DNA from: CAZTHL01 sp964613585
Lineage (GTDB): Bacteria > Pseudomonadota > Alphaproteobacteria > DSM-16000 > Inquilinaceae
Length of the DNA stretch: 37,273 bases
Direction of reading: 5' to 3'
Assembly: GCA_964613585.1 (NCBI GenBank)
Contig: CAZTHL010000037.1
Coordinates: 1-37,273 of the forward strand
Positions 25,630-34,093 of the stretch are shown piece after piece; position 1 is the first letter of the stretch; every line of letters starts with the position of its first letter. A program made the translations under genes and the position numbers. The notes beneath the pieces are model-generated. The model was given only the letters and a program-made list of their open reading frames with translations, was not told the DNA's origin and did not search any database.

Positions 25630-26786
25630 TGACGGCAGATCCCGCCACGAGTCCCCGCTCCGGAGCCCTGCTTCTGGGCCTTCTGCGGAGAGACAGGAGC
25701 ATCGAGGATCTGTCCTTGCCGCAGTGGAGCCTGCTGATCCGTCAGGCTAGGCGCGCCCGCCTCCTCGCCCGCCTCGCTGATCATGCGCTCAAGAGCCCGC
25801 ACGCTCCGCCAAGGCCGGTCGTGCCGCATCTGACGGCTGCACGAAATGTTGCGGCCAACCATCATCGCAGCCTTCTCTGGGAAGTGCACTGTGTCTCGCG
25901 TCTGCTCGAGCCGCTTGATGTGCCGATCATCCTTCTCAAGGGCGCGGCATACGCGGCGCTCGGCCTCGACTTCGCCCGGCAACGGATCACCAGCGACCTG
26001 GACATCATGGTGCCGGAGGAGGCCTTGGATGATGTGCATCGCTGTCTTCTGAAGCACGACTGGCATCCGCTCAAGCTCGACGTGTACGATGAACGGTACT
26101 ATCGGCTTTGGATGCACGAGCTGCCGCCGCTGAGGCATGCCGAGCGGCAGACGGTGATCGATGTTCATCATACCATCCTGCCCCGCACCGCCCGCATCCA
26201 TCCGGATCCGCAGGAGCTTTGGAGGCAGTCGCGGCCGCTGCCGCCGTTGTCGGCGACCTCCTTCATGGCCGGGAGGGGCCGGCTTCGCATCCTGTCACCG
26301 ACCGACATGCTGCTCCACGCCTCGGCCCACCTGTTCCACGACGGCGAGATCGCGATCTCCATTCGCGACCTCGTGGACATCGATGACCTGTGCTGCTGCT
26401 TCGGCGCAGAGCCGGGCTTCTGGGACGGCCTGGTCGGCCGCGCGACCGAGCTTGACCTCGCCCGACCCTTGTACTTCTCGCTCCGGTACTGCGATGCCCT
26501 GCTGGGCAGCCGCGCGATTCCGCCCACGGTGCTGGAGGCGGCCGCCTCGGCGGGGGCGCCGAGCCGCGCCTGGCGCGCCGCCATGGACCGGCTGGTGCCG
26601 GCGGCGCTCCTGCCCGACCATCCGGACCGGCCGGGGGCGTGGCACCGGCTGGCCGCCCTGATCCTCTACATCCGGTCCCATTGGCTGCGCATGCCGGCGG
26701 GTTTGCTGGCGCGGCACCTGACGCGAAAGGCCGCCGCGCGCCTGCACATCTTGCCGCCGACGCTCGCCAAGGACATGACCCCGTGA
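25629..26786 (+). CDS. Nucleotidyltransferase-like protein (NTP_transf_5 type)
   Basis: A 385-residue protein. Residues 100-129 read ILLKGAAYAALGLDFARQRI then TSDLDIMVPE, the LLKG and SDxD marks of the PF14907 uncharacterised nucleotidyltransferase family. Later LSPTDMLLHASAHLFHDG and IRDLVDIDDL also fit this family. The ATG at 25629 shares one base with the kinase stop (TGATG). Such proteins occur beside PqqD-like and HprK-like proteins in lasso-peptide and exosortase loci, where their reaction is not settled. Nucleotidyl transfer to a peptide or glycan is inference. Confidence 0.82.
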   Translation: MTADPATSPRSGALLLGLLRRDRSIEDLSLPQWSLLIRQARRARLLARLADHALKSPHAPPRPVVPHLTAARNVAANHHRSLLWEVHCVSRLLEPLDVPIILLKGAAYAALGLDFARQRITSDLDIMVPEEALDDVHRCLLKHDWHPLKLDVYDERYYRLWMHELPPLRHAERQTVIDVHHTILPRTARIHPDPQELWRQSRPLPPLSATSFMAGRGRLRILSPTDMLLHASAHLFHDGEIAISIRDLVDIDDLCCCFGAEPGFWDGLVGRATELDLARPLYFSLRYCDALLGSRAIPPTVLEAAASAGAPSRAWRAAMDRLVPAALLPDHPDRPGAWHRLAALILYIRSHWLRMPAGLLARHLTRKAAARLHILPPTLAKDMTP

Positions 26787-27955
26787 GCCGGCTCCTCGTC
26801 TTCAGCGACGACTGGGGCCGCCACCCGTCGAGCAGCCAGCATCTGGTCCGTCACCTGCTCCCGCGCTACCGGGTCGACTGGGTGAACACCATCGGCACGC
26901 GGCGTCCACGGCCACGGGCGGCGGATCTGCGGCGCGGCCTCGAGAAGGTAAGGCAGTGGCTCGGCGGGTCGCGGGCCGGGGCCGCGGCGCTGCACGGATC
27001 GCCCCCGCCCCTCAACCCGAGGGTGCACTGCCCGGTCCATTGGCCGGGCTTCGGTGGAAGGCTGGAGCGCGGACTGAACAGACACCTGCTGCTGCGGGCT
27101 CTGCGGCCGCTGCTGACCGATCCGGACCCGCCTCTGGCGGCCGTCTCCACCCTGCCGATCGTGGCCGATCTGGCGCGGGCGCGGGCGGACATCCCATGGA
27201 TCTACTACTGCGTGGACGATCTCGCTGAGTGGCCCGGGCTGGACGCGGCAGCGCTGCGTGCCATGGAGCGGGACTTCCTCGCGACGGCGCACGCCGTGAT
27301 CGCCGTGTCCGAGCATCTCTGCGGCCGCATGAGGGCGCTGGGACACGATGCGGCGCTGCTGACCCATGGCATTGATCTCGACCATTGGCGTGGCGGGCCG
27401 GCGGACCTCGGGACCGGCGCCGGGCCGACGCATGGTGAGGGCAGGCCGACGGCGCTGTACTGGGGTTATGCCGACGGGCGGCTCGACGTCGCCATCGTGC
27501 TGGCGCTGGCCGAGCGGTGCCACGTGCGCATGGTCGGTCCGATCGGCGAGGTCGATCCGCGGCTCCGCCGTCATCCGGGGGTCGCCTGGTCCGGCCCGGT
27601 GCCGTACGAGGATCTGCCGGCTCTCGCCCGCGAGGCGGACGTGCTGGTCATGCCCTACGCCGACCTGCCGGTCACCCGTGCCATGCAGCCGCTGAAGCTC
27701 AAGGAGTATCTGGCGACCGGGCGTCCGGTCGTGGCCACGCCGCTGCCGGCCAATCTCCACTGGGCGGACGCGATGGACGTAAGCGCCGATCCGGACGCCT
27801 TCACCGCCCTGTGCCTGGAGCGGGCCGGCCGCCCGCTGCCCGATGGCCAACGGTCGGCCCGCCGGCGCCTAGAGCAGGAATCCTGGGCGGAAAAGGCGCT
27901 TCGCTTCGAGGCCATCGTGCTCGAGGCCGCGCGATCGGCTCGGAGTTCGGCCTAG
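26783..27955 (+). CDS. Glycosyltransferase, GT4-like (GT-B fold)
   Basis: The 390-residue protein begins at GTG 26783, overlapping the previous stop by 4 nt (GTGA). The N-terminal part RLLVFSDDWGRHPSSSQHLV suits the first Rossmann domain. The middle has IPWIYYCVDDLAEWPGLD, TAHAVIAVSEHLCGRMRALG and LLTHGIDLDHW. The C-terminal half has VRMVGPIGEVDPRL, VAWSGPVPYEDLPALAREADVLVMPY and LKLKEYLATGRPVVATPLP, typical of a donor-binding domain. It resembles the glycosyltransferases of exosortase-A exopolysaccharide loci. Donor and linkage are unknown. Confidence 0.83.
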   Translation: MSRLLVFSDDWGRHPSSSQHLVRHLLPRYRVDWVNTIGTRRPRPRAADLRRGLEKVRQWLGGSRAGAAALHGSPPPLNPRVHCPVHWPGFGGRLERGLNRHLLLRALRPLLTDPDPPLAAVSTLPIVADLARARADIPWIYYCVDDLAEWPGLDAAALRAMERDFLATAHAVIAVSEHLCGRMRALGHDAALLTHGIDLDHWRGGPADLGTGAGPTHGEGRPTALYWGYADGRLDVAIVLALAERCHVRMVGPIGEVDPRLRRHPGVAWSGPVPYEDLPALAREADVLVMPYADLPVTRAMQPLKLKEYLATGRPVVATPLPANLHWADAMDVSADPDAFTALCLERAGRPLPDGQRSARRRLEQESWAEKALRFEAIVLEAARSARSSA

Positions 27956-29134
27956 ATGCCGGCGACCGTGCAGCCCTGCCCCGATCCGACCGACGCCGGC
28001 CTCCGTCACGTCCTGCATGTCCGGATCGTCAGCGGCACCGGCGGCGGGCCGGAGAAGACGATCCTCAGCTCGCCGCGTCATCTCCTCGGCACCCGCTATC
28101 GGGCCCACGTCTGCTACCTGTACCCGCTTGGCGATCCCGGCTTCGAGACGATCCGCCTGCGAGCGGCCGAGAGGGACTGCCCGCTCATCGCGCTGCCGGA
28201 CGGGCGCTTCGACCTCGGTGTCCTGTCCGCGCTGCGGCAGGTGTGCCGAGATCTGGGCATCACCATCTGGCACGGTCACGATTACAAGACCAACTTCTTC
28301 GGGGTCCTGCTGCGGCCGCGACTCAATTTCAAGCTTGTCTCGACCGCCCACGGCTGGGTGAAGCACACGAGCAGGACGCCGCTCTACCACGCCATCGATC
28401 GCTGGGCCTTGCGCCGGCACGACCACGTGGTCGCCGTCTCCGACGACGTGTACCAAGCCTGCCGCGCCGCCGGGGTGCCCGAGCACCGGCTGTCGCTGAT
28501 CGAGAATGCGATCGACACGCACGAGTTCTGCCGACAGCAGCCGGCGGGGGTGACCCGGGCCCCGGTCGCCGCGTCCGACGGGCGGTCCACCGGCCGCCTG
28601 GTTGTCGGCGCCGTCGGCCGTCTCTCGGAGGAGAAGGGGTTCCACCTGCTCATTGACGCGGCCGTCCGACTGCTCGACGAGGGCTTCGACATGGAGCTTT
28701 GGATCGCCGGCGAGGGCGAGGACCGGGAGCCGTTGCAGCGCCGCATCGACCGCTCTGGCCATGCTGCGCGCCTCCGGCTCCTCGGCTTCCAGGCGGACAC
28801 CCGGTCGCTCTTCGAGCGCTTCGACCTGTTCTGCCTGTCCAGCCTGCGGGAAGGGCTCCCCAACGTCGTGCTCGAGGCCATGGCCATGGAGGTTCCGGTG
28901 GTCGCGACGCGCTGCGGCGGCATGCCCGCGTTCGGGCGCGACGGCGAGGACATGCTCCTGGTCGAGCCCGGCTCGCCCGGCGCCCTTGCCGAGGGTCTGC
29001 GCCGCCTCCTGAGCGACGACGGCCAGCGCCACCGGCTCGCCTGCGCCGCGCGGCGGCGGATCGAGCGGGAGCACAGCTTCTCCCGCCGCATGGAGCGCAT
29101 GGTGCAGGTCTATGACCGCCTTTGGGACCGATAG
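27956..29134 (+). CDS. Glycosyltransferase family 4
   Basis: A 392-residue GT-B enzyme abutting the previous stop. Visible are VSGTGGGPEKTILSSPRHL (acceptor domain loop), IWHGHDYKTNFFGVLL, STAHGWVKHTSRT, HVVAVSDDV, and LIENAIDTHEF. The GT4 donor domain has VGAVGRLSEEKGFHLLIDA and the E-x7-E motif in LREGLPNVVLEAMAMEVPVVAT. It probably adds a sugar to a lipid-linked intermediate on the cytoplasmic face. It continues the operon from the peptide-modification genes, tying those to polysaccharide synthesis. Confidence 0.9.
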   Translation: MPATVQPCPDPTDAGLRHVLHVRIVSGTGGGPEKTILSSPRHLLGTRYRAHVCYLYPLGDPGFETIRLRAAERDCPLIALPDGRFDLGVLSALRQVCRDLGITIWHGHDYKTNFFGVLLRPRLNFKLVSTAHGWVKHTSRTPLYHAIDRWALRRHDHVVAVSDDVYQACRAAGVPEHRLSLIENAIDTHEFCRQQPAGVTRAPVAASDGRSTGRLVVGAVGRLSEEKGFHLLIDAAVRLLDEGFDMELWIAGEGEDREPLQRRIDRSGHAARLRLLGFQADTRSLFERFDLFCLSSLREGLPNVVLEAMAMEVPVVATRCGGMPAFGRDGEDMLLVEPGSPGALAEGLRRLLSDDGQRHRLACAARRRIEREHSFSRRMERMVQVYDRLWDR

Positions 29135-29163
29135 CCGACGAGCACCGGAAAGCCGACACCGCC

Positions 29164-29559
29164 ATGTTCAATCACCGGACCGCCAAGAAGAAGATCGACG
29201 CGATCGCGGAGGTGCTCGAGGCGCTGCCCCGGCTCCGCAAGGTCCAATCGGACGACGGATCGATCCTGTCCCATAGCGAGCCCGAGCCGGCCGAGGCCGG
29301 GGCGGGGACCGGGGCCGCGACGGAGACGGCGCGCCTGGCCGAGGCGCTGCGTCGGGGCTTCGCGACCAAGAAGTTCGACCTTTCCGCGGCGGACTGCCGG
29401 CGCATCGTCGTCTACCTCGATCTCTACAATCTGCTGCGGACCGACAATCGCGGCTGCGCCTGGGACGAGTCGGTGGAGCGCCTGAGCGCCGAGCTTGCCT
29501 CGACCTTCGCGAAGCAGTTCAAGCAGAAGGTCTACCCGGACGAGGATCGGCCGGTCTGA
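29164..29559 (+). CDS. Hypothetical protein of 131 residues
   Basis: Not recognised. From ATG 29164 it reads MFNHRTAKKKIDAIAEVLEA, a low-complexity Glu/Ala/Gly-rich middle (EPEPAEAGAGTGAATETARL), and a helical C-terminus with FDLSAADCRRIVVYLDLYNLL. There is no signal peptide or membrane segment. Codon use matches its neighbours, and it lies 29 nt after the GT4 gene and 25 nt before the LamG-VanZ gene, so it is likely a real operon member. The start is uncertain, as no good ribosome site is seen. Confidence 0.62.
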   Translation: MFNHRTAKKKIDAIAEVLEALPRLRKVQSDDGSILSHSEPEPAEAGAGTGAATETARLAEALRRGFATKKFDLSAADCRRIVVYLDLYNLLRTDNRGCAWDESVERLSAELASTFAKQFKQKVYPDEDRPV

Positions 29560-29584
29560 TCGCGCGCCTCTCCGAGCTCCGCCG

Positions 29585-30793
29585 ATGCCTCAGCCTTCAC
29601 GCCCCTCCCGCACGCGTCGCCGGCCGGCCGCCGCCGCTGCCGCCATCCTCCTGGCCGGCTACCTGCCGCTGATGCTGCTGGTCCTGCTCTCGCCCTTTCG
29701 CTTCGAGCCGCTGAGCTGGACGAACCCGGTCGAGCGGCTGCCGGAGGACGGGGCGATCGCCTTCACCGGCCGCGGCATCGTGCTGTCGCCGAGCCTGCCC
29801 CAGCGTCTCCGCGACGACCTGTCGGCCGGAGCGGGAATGTCCCTCGAAGCCTGGGCGGCCGCCGCGCATCCGCGTCAGGAGGGCCCGGCCCGCATCGTCA
29901 CCTACTCCGACGGCTGGCGCGCGCGGAACCTGACCCTGGGGCAGGAGGGTCCGCACCTGGAGGTGCGGCTGCGCACCAGCCGGAACGGCGCCAACGGGAC
30001 CGAGCCGCACCTGATCGTCGTCCTCGACGTGTTCGCCGAGCCGCGGCTGCGCCACATCCTCCTGACCTTCGACCCGGGCCGCGCCACCGGGGACGGACGG
30101 GCCCGGACCCGCGTGTTCGTCGACGGCGCGCTGGCCTGGGACGGCTCCACGCCGGAAGGCGATCTGTCGACTTGGGATCCAGCCCACCGGCTCGCCCTGG
30201 GCAACGAGACCACCGGACGCCGGCACTGGGAAGGGCGCCTGCACGGGCTGGCCATCTACGACCGGGCGCTGGAGCCGGCGGAAGCCGAGGCGCTGTGGCG
30301 GCGCGCCGCCTCCGGCCGGCCGCTGCTCGCCGAGCACCTCGTCGCCGCCTATGATTTCGCCGGGGACGACTGGCCGGTGATCCGGGACCGGAGCGGACGG
30401 CAGCCCCCGCTCGATCTCGAGGTCCCGCCGCGCCACGGCGAGGCCCCGCTGCTCATCCTGCGGCCCTATGGAGAGCTGTCCGGGCCCGACGGTCTGCGCA
30501 GCCAGGTGGCCGAGATGGTGGCGAACGTGCTGATCCTTGTGCCCGTCGGCTTCCTCGGCTTCCTGGCCCTGCCGTCCCCGCGCCGCCCGGCCGCCCGGGC
30601 GGCAGTCACGCTGGTCGCCATCTTCCTGCTCGTGGTCACCGTGGAAGGACTGCAGCTTTTCCTGGCGGATCGTTATACTTCGGTCACCGACCTCCTTCAC
30701 AATTGCCTGGGCGGGCTGCTGGGGATCGGCCTCGCGGCGCGCGGCACCCGGTGGCTCGCCTGGCTGTCCCGCGTGCTGCCGGACCCGGCCTGA
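29585..30793 (+). CDS. LamG-like and VanZ-like fusion membrane protein
   Basis: A 402-residue protein from ATG 29585. After a basic head, a membrane helix (AAAAAAILLAGYLPLMLLVLL) leads to a roughly 230-residue extracytoplasmic beta-rich domain with LamG/concanavalin marks (SLEAWAAAAHP, RVFVDGALAWDGSTPEGD, GRLHGLAIYDRALEPAEAEALWRR, AAYDFAGDDW). The C-terminal 110 residues are VanZ-like: VANVLILVPVGFLGFLAL, LVVTVEGLQLFLADRYTSVTDLLHNCLGGLLGIGL. Such fusions occur in exopolysaccharide loci of exosortase-bearing species. A carbohydrate-binding role on the periplasmic side is inferred. Confidence 0.8.
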   Translation: MPQPSRPSRTRRRPAAAAAAILLAGYLPLMLLVLLSPFRFEPLSWTNPVERLPEDGAIAFTGRGIVLSPSLPQRLRDDLSAGAGMSLEAWAAAAHPRQEGPARIVTYSDGWRARNLTLGQEGPHLEVRLRTSRNGANGTEPHLIVVLDVFAEPRLRHILLTFDPGRATGDGRARTRVFVDGALAWDGSTPEGDLSTWDPAHRLALGNETTGRRHWEGRLHGLAIYDRALEPAEAEALWRRAASGRPLLAEHLVAAYDFAGDDWPVIRDRSGRQPPLDLEVPPRHGEAPLLILRPYGELSGPDGLRSQVAEMVANVLILVPVGFLGFLALPSPRRPAARAAVTLVAIFLLVVTVEGLQLFLADRYTSVTDLLHNCLGGLLGIGLAARGTRWLAWLSRVLPDPA

Positions 30794-30855
30794 ATGTCCG
30801 GGGCGGCTCGTGCCCATAAGCAGCTTCGCCCCTTCCGCCCCGAGGTGATCGGCCG

Positions 30856-31881
30856 ATGAGCCCCGACACGGAACGGCAGCGTCCTCCCGAGCCGGTCGAC
30901 CGGCCTGAGCCGGTCGACCTCTCGATCGTCATGCCGTGCTACAACGAGGAGGAGAGCGTCGAGCCGCTCTACGAGGCCGTCACCGCGGCGCTGGCCGGGC
31001 AGCCCTACCGGTATGAGGTGATCCTGGTCGACGACGGCAGCAAGGACGACACCTTTCCGCGGCTGGCGGCGATCGCGGCGCGCGACCGGCGCTTCCGCAT
31101 CGTCAAGTTCCGGCGCAACTACGGCCAGACGCCGGCCCTGGTCAAGGGCATCGAGCTGGCGCGCGGCCGCGTCGTCATCACCATGGACGCGGATCTGCAG
31201 AACGACCCGGCGGACATCCCGATGCTGGTCGAGACCCTGGACCAGGGCTTCGACCTCGTCGTCGGCTGGCGCAAGAAGCGGCGGGACAACTTCCTCAAGC
31301 GCACCCTGCCCTCGAAGATCGCCAACTGGCTGATCGGCAAGGTGACCGGCGTGCCGATCAAGGACAATGGCTGCACCCTGAAGGCCTTCCGCGCCGAGCT
31401 GATCAAGGGCATCCCGCTCTATTCCGAGATGCACCGGTTCATCCCGGCCATGGCCTCGCTGGCCGGCATCCGCTTCGCCGAGCTGCCGGTGCGCCATCAT
31501 GAGCGCCGCTTCGGCACCTCGAAGTACGGCCTGTCGCGCATCTGGAAGGTTCTCATCGACCTGCTGACGATCAAGGTCATCGCCGCCTCGGTCCGGCGTC
31601 CGCTCACCTGCTTCGCCGGCGCGGCCAGCGTCGTCGGCCTGCTGGCTCTGGCCGCCCTGCTGCTGGCCGCCCTCCTGGCGCTCCGGGCCGGCGGCGAGCC
31701 GGTGCTCGTGCTGGTCGGCCTCGGCCTGCTGCTCGGCTCCATGGCGACCTTCCTGGTGGTGCTCGGCATGCTGGTGACGCTGATCACCCGGACCGGCACC
31801 CTGTCGCTGCACCGCTTCTCACGGCTCACCACCGGCGCGGCGCCGCCGCTCCGCGCCAAGGAAACCGAGGTATCGCCATGA
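30856..31881 (+). CDS. Glycosyltransferase family 2, dolichol-phosphate mannosyltransferase/ArnC-like
   Basis: The 341-residue protein has a full GT2 domain: LSIVMPCYNEEESVEPLYEA, VILVDDGSKDDT, RNYGQTPALVKGIELARG, and the metal-binding MDADLQNDP. YKxxDNGC-like GVPIKDNGCTLKAFR and VRHHERRFGTSKYG follow. Two C-terminal membrane helices (ASVVGLLALAALLLAALLAL, LLLGSMATFLVVLGMLVTLI) suit enzymes that make polyprenyl-phosphate sugars. GAGGTGATC precedes ATG 30856. It overlaps the next gene by ATGA, suggesting that the two products work together. Confidence 0.9.
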   Translation: MSPDTERQRPPEPVDRPEPVDLSIVMPCYNEEESVEPLYEAVTAALAGQPYRYEVILVDDGSKDDTFPRLAAIAARDRRFRIVKFRRNYGQTPALVKGIELARGRVVITMDADLQNDPADIPMLVETLDQGFDLVVGWRKKRRDNFLKRTLPSKIANWLIGKVTGVPIKDNGCTLKAFRAELIKGIPLYSEMHRFIPAMASLAGIRFAELPVRHHERRFGTSKYGLSRIWKVLIDLLTIKVIAASVRRPLTCFAGAASVVGLLALAALLLAALLALRAGGEPVLVLVGLGLLLGSMATFLVVLGMLVTLITRTGTLSLHRFSRLTTGAAPPLRAKETEVSP

Positions 31882-32819
31882 TCGCGCAGACCCTCCTGTC
31901 GGCCGTGGTGCCGGTGACCGAGCGGCTCGACCCGGTCGCCGACGTCTACCGCGCCTATCGCAAGAGCCTCGAGGCCGTCGGCCTGCCCTACGAGATCATC
32001 TTCGTCCTCGACGGCCCCTTTCCCCGTGAGCGCGCCCTGCTCGAGCAGCTGAAAGCCGAGGCCGGCGGCGCGCTCAAGATCATCACGCTCAGCCAGCCGT
32101 TCGGTGAATCGACCGCGCTCAGCGTCGGCTTCGACAGCGCCGCCGGGGACGTGATCCTGACCCTGCCGGCCTATCTGCAGGTCGATCCGGACGAGCTGCC
32201 GCGGCTGGTCCGCGCGCTCGACGGCGCCGACATGGTGGTCGGGCGCCGCTGGCCGCGCAAGGACTCGGCCCTCAACCGGATCCAGTCGACCGCCTTCAAC
32301 GCGCTGGTCCGCTCCCTGCTCAAGGTGCCGTTCCACGACCTCGGGTGCGGCGTCCGGGTGTTCCGGCGCAAGGTCATGGAGGAGGTGCAGATCTACGGCG
32401 ACTATCACCGCTTCCTGCCCCTGCTCGCCGCCGCCCAGGGCTTCCGGGTCGAGGAGCTCGACGTCCGCCAGTCGACGCTCGACCAGCATCGTCGGCTGTA
32501 CGCCCCCGGCACCTACGTCCGGCGGCTGTTCGACATCCTGTCGATCTACTTCCTCATCAAGTTCACGCGCAAGCCGCTGCGCTTCTTCGGCCTGGTCGGC
32601 GCCACCATCTTCGCCGTCGGCCTTCTGATCAGCGTCTACGTCGTGCTCGAGCGCCTGGTCCTCGGGGTCAGCCTGGCCGAGCGGCCGCTGTTCGTGGTCG
32701 GCTGCCTCGGCATGGTGCTCGGCGTCCAGATCATCGCCGTCGGCCTGGTGGGCGAGATCGTCATCTTCACCCACGCCGGCGAGATCAAGGACTATAAGAT
32801 CGAGAAGACCATCAACTGA
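31878..32819 (+). CDS. GT2-like protein lacking the DxD motif
   Basis: A 313-residue paralogue of the preceding enzyme with the same layout: an N-terminal GT2 fold (YEIIFVLDGPFPRERALLEQ, QPFGESTALSVGFDSAAGD), two or more C-terminal helices (FFGLVGATIFAVGLLISVYVV, GCLGMVLGVQIIAVGLVGEIVIF), and a tail KDYKIEKTIN. Where the neighbour has MDADLQNDP, this has LPAYLQVDP, so both aspartates of the metal motif are gone. FHDLGCGVRVFRR and QHRRLYAPGTYVRR are kept. It is probably inactive as a normal metal-dependent transferase and may be a partner of the upstream enzyme. ATGA overlap couples their translation. Confidence 0.85.
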   Translation: MIAQTLLSAVVPVTERLDPVADVYRAYRKSLEAVGLPYEIIFVLDGPFPRERALLEQLKAEAGGALKIITLSQPFGESTALSVGFDSAAGDVILTLPAYLQVDPDELPRLVRALDGADMVVGRRWPRKDSALNRIQSTAFNALVRSLLKVPFHDLGCGVRVFRRKVMEEVQIYGDYHRFLPLLAAAQGFRVEELDVRQSTLDQHRRLYAPGTYVRRLFDILSIYFLIKFTRKPLRFFGLVGATIFAVGLLISVYVVLERLVLGVSLAERPLFVVGCLGMVLGVQIIAVGLVGEIVIFTHAGEIKDYKIEKTIN

Positions 32820-32893
32820 GGCCGGCCGTCCGGCGCGTCGCCCCCGGCCGGCGGTCGCGCCGGCCGGCCGGGCCCGCCCCAAGGAGGCCCGCC

Positions 32894-33766
32894 ATGCCGC
32901 CCTTCGACGCCGACCTGAGGAGCCTCGGCCACCACTCCCGTCTGAGCCGCCGCGCCTTCGCCGCGAGCGGCATCGGCATGGGCTTCGCCGCGGCGACCCT
33001 GCCGGTGGCCGCGGCGACCATCACCACCCCCGCGACCGGGCTGGTCGCCGGCCCGGTCACGGTGCCCGTGCCGGACGGCGAGATCCCGGCCTACCGCGCC
33101 CGTCCCGAGGGCGCCGGGCCGTTTCCGACGATCCTGGTGGCGCAGGAGATCTTCGGCGTCCACGAGCACATCCAGGACGTCTGCCGCCGCCTCGCCCGGG
33201 AAGGCTACTTCGCCATCGCCCCGGCCCTCTACGCGCGCCAGGGCGACGTCGGCGGCATGACCGACATCCGCCGGATCATCGACGAGGTCGTCGCCCGGGT
33301 GCCGGACGATCAGGTCATGGGCGACCTCGACGCCACCCGCGCCTTTGCCGAGGCCGAGGCCGAGGCCGACGCCGGCCGGCTCGGCATCACCGGCTTCTGC
33401 TGGGGCGGCCGCATCGTCTGGCTGTACGCCGCGCATCAGCCGGCGCTCGGCGCCGGCGTGGCTTGGTACGGCCGCCTGGTCGGCGAGTCGAGCCCGCGCA
33501 CGCCGGAGCATCCGGTCGACGTCGCGGGCGCGCTGCAGGCGCCGGTGCTCGGCCTCTACGGCGGCGCCGACCGCGGCATCCCGCTCGACACGGTCGAGGC
33601 CATGCGCGAGCGCCTGGACCAGGCCGGAGCCGAATCGCGCATCGTCGTCTACCCCGAGGCGCCGCACGGCTTCCACGCCGACTACCGGCCGAGCTACCGC
33701 GAGGAGGCCGCCCGCGACGCCTGGCAGCGCTGTCTCGCCTGGTTCCGCGAGCACGGCGTCGGCTGA
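32894..33766 (+). CDS. Dienelactone hydrolase family protein with Tat signal
   Basis: The 290-residue alpha/beta hydrolase has an AAGGAGG site 7 nt before ATG 32894. The twin-arginine signal is SRRAFAASGIGMGFAAATLPVAAA. The mature part has VAQEIFGVHEHIQDVCRRLA, the nucleophile elbow GFCWGGR with Cys, Asp in YGGADRGIP and His in PHGFHADY, making a Cys-Asp-His triad as in carboxymethylenebutenolidase. The substrate in the periplasm is unknown; many such Tat-exported relatives are uncharacterised. Confidence 0.9.
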   Translation: MPPFDADLRSLGHHSRLSRRAFAASGIGMGFAAATLPVAAATITTPATGLVAGPVTVPVPDGEIPAYRARPEGAGPFPTILVAQEIFGVHEHIQDVCRRLAREGYFAIAPALYARQGDVGGMTDIRRIIDEVVARVPDDQVMGDLDATRAFAEAEAEADAGRLGITGFCWGGRIVWLYAAHQPALGAGVAWYGRLVGESSPRTPEHPVDVAGALQAPVLGLYGGADRGIPLDTVEAMRERLDQAGAESRIVVYPEAPHGFHADYRPSYREEAARDAWQRCLAWFREHGVG

Positions 33767-33888
33767 GCCTCCCGGGGCCTTGGGCCTCGCCTCGCGCCAC
33801 CCGGCCGGCACGCCGGCGGCGGAACGTCGGGGCGGCGTGGCGGTTGTCATTCGGTCGGCCGGCGGGCGCGCCTTGCCTGGAAACCAGT

Positions 33889-33921
33889 CCTTGATACCGA
33901 CTCTTTTATCCCGGATCAAGG
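33889..33921. promoter_or_regulatory. Inverted repeat upstream of pyrB
   Basis: CCTTGAT (33889-33895) and ATCAAGG (33915-33921) are exact inverted arms around a 19-nt AT-richer centre containing CTCTTTTATC. It may be an operator or promoter region for the pyrimidine genes. No standard -10 was found. Confidence 0.35.
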
Positions 33922-33982
33922 ATCGAATTCGCAGGCACGAGCCCGCCATCCCGGACCGGAGCCCGACGCGCCGCCGCCCTAA

Positions 33983-34052
33983 GCGCCCGCCCGGCCGCCC
34001 GAACCGCCCGCCCGGCCGCCCGGCCGCCCGGCCGCCCGAACCGCCCGCCCGG
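33983..34052. repeat. GC-rich 8-bp-type tandem array (GGCCGCCC)
   Basis: About 70 nt made of GCCCGCCCGGCCGCCC-like units, with two GAACC interruptions. Low complexity; it would slow polymerase or sequencing. No coding meaning is seen. Confidence 0.75.
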
Positions 34053-34093
34053 CGGTGGCGGCAGGCCGCCGGGCGCCCTATAGTGCCGCCGCC

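Larger units (their letters stand above)
33767..34093. other. Spacer upstream of pyrB
   Basis: No gene is seen. It contains the CCTTGAT/ATCAAGG inverted repeat (33889-33921) and a C/G-rich array of GGCCGCCC-type units (about 33983-34052) in which GCCCGCCCGG and GAACC steps recur. The array ends about 40 nt before the pyrB start. Confidence 0.55.
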
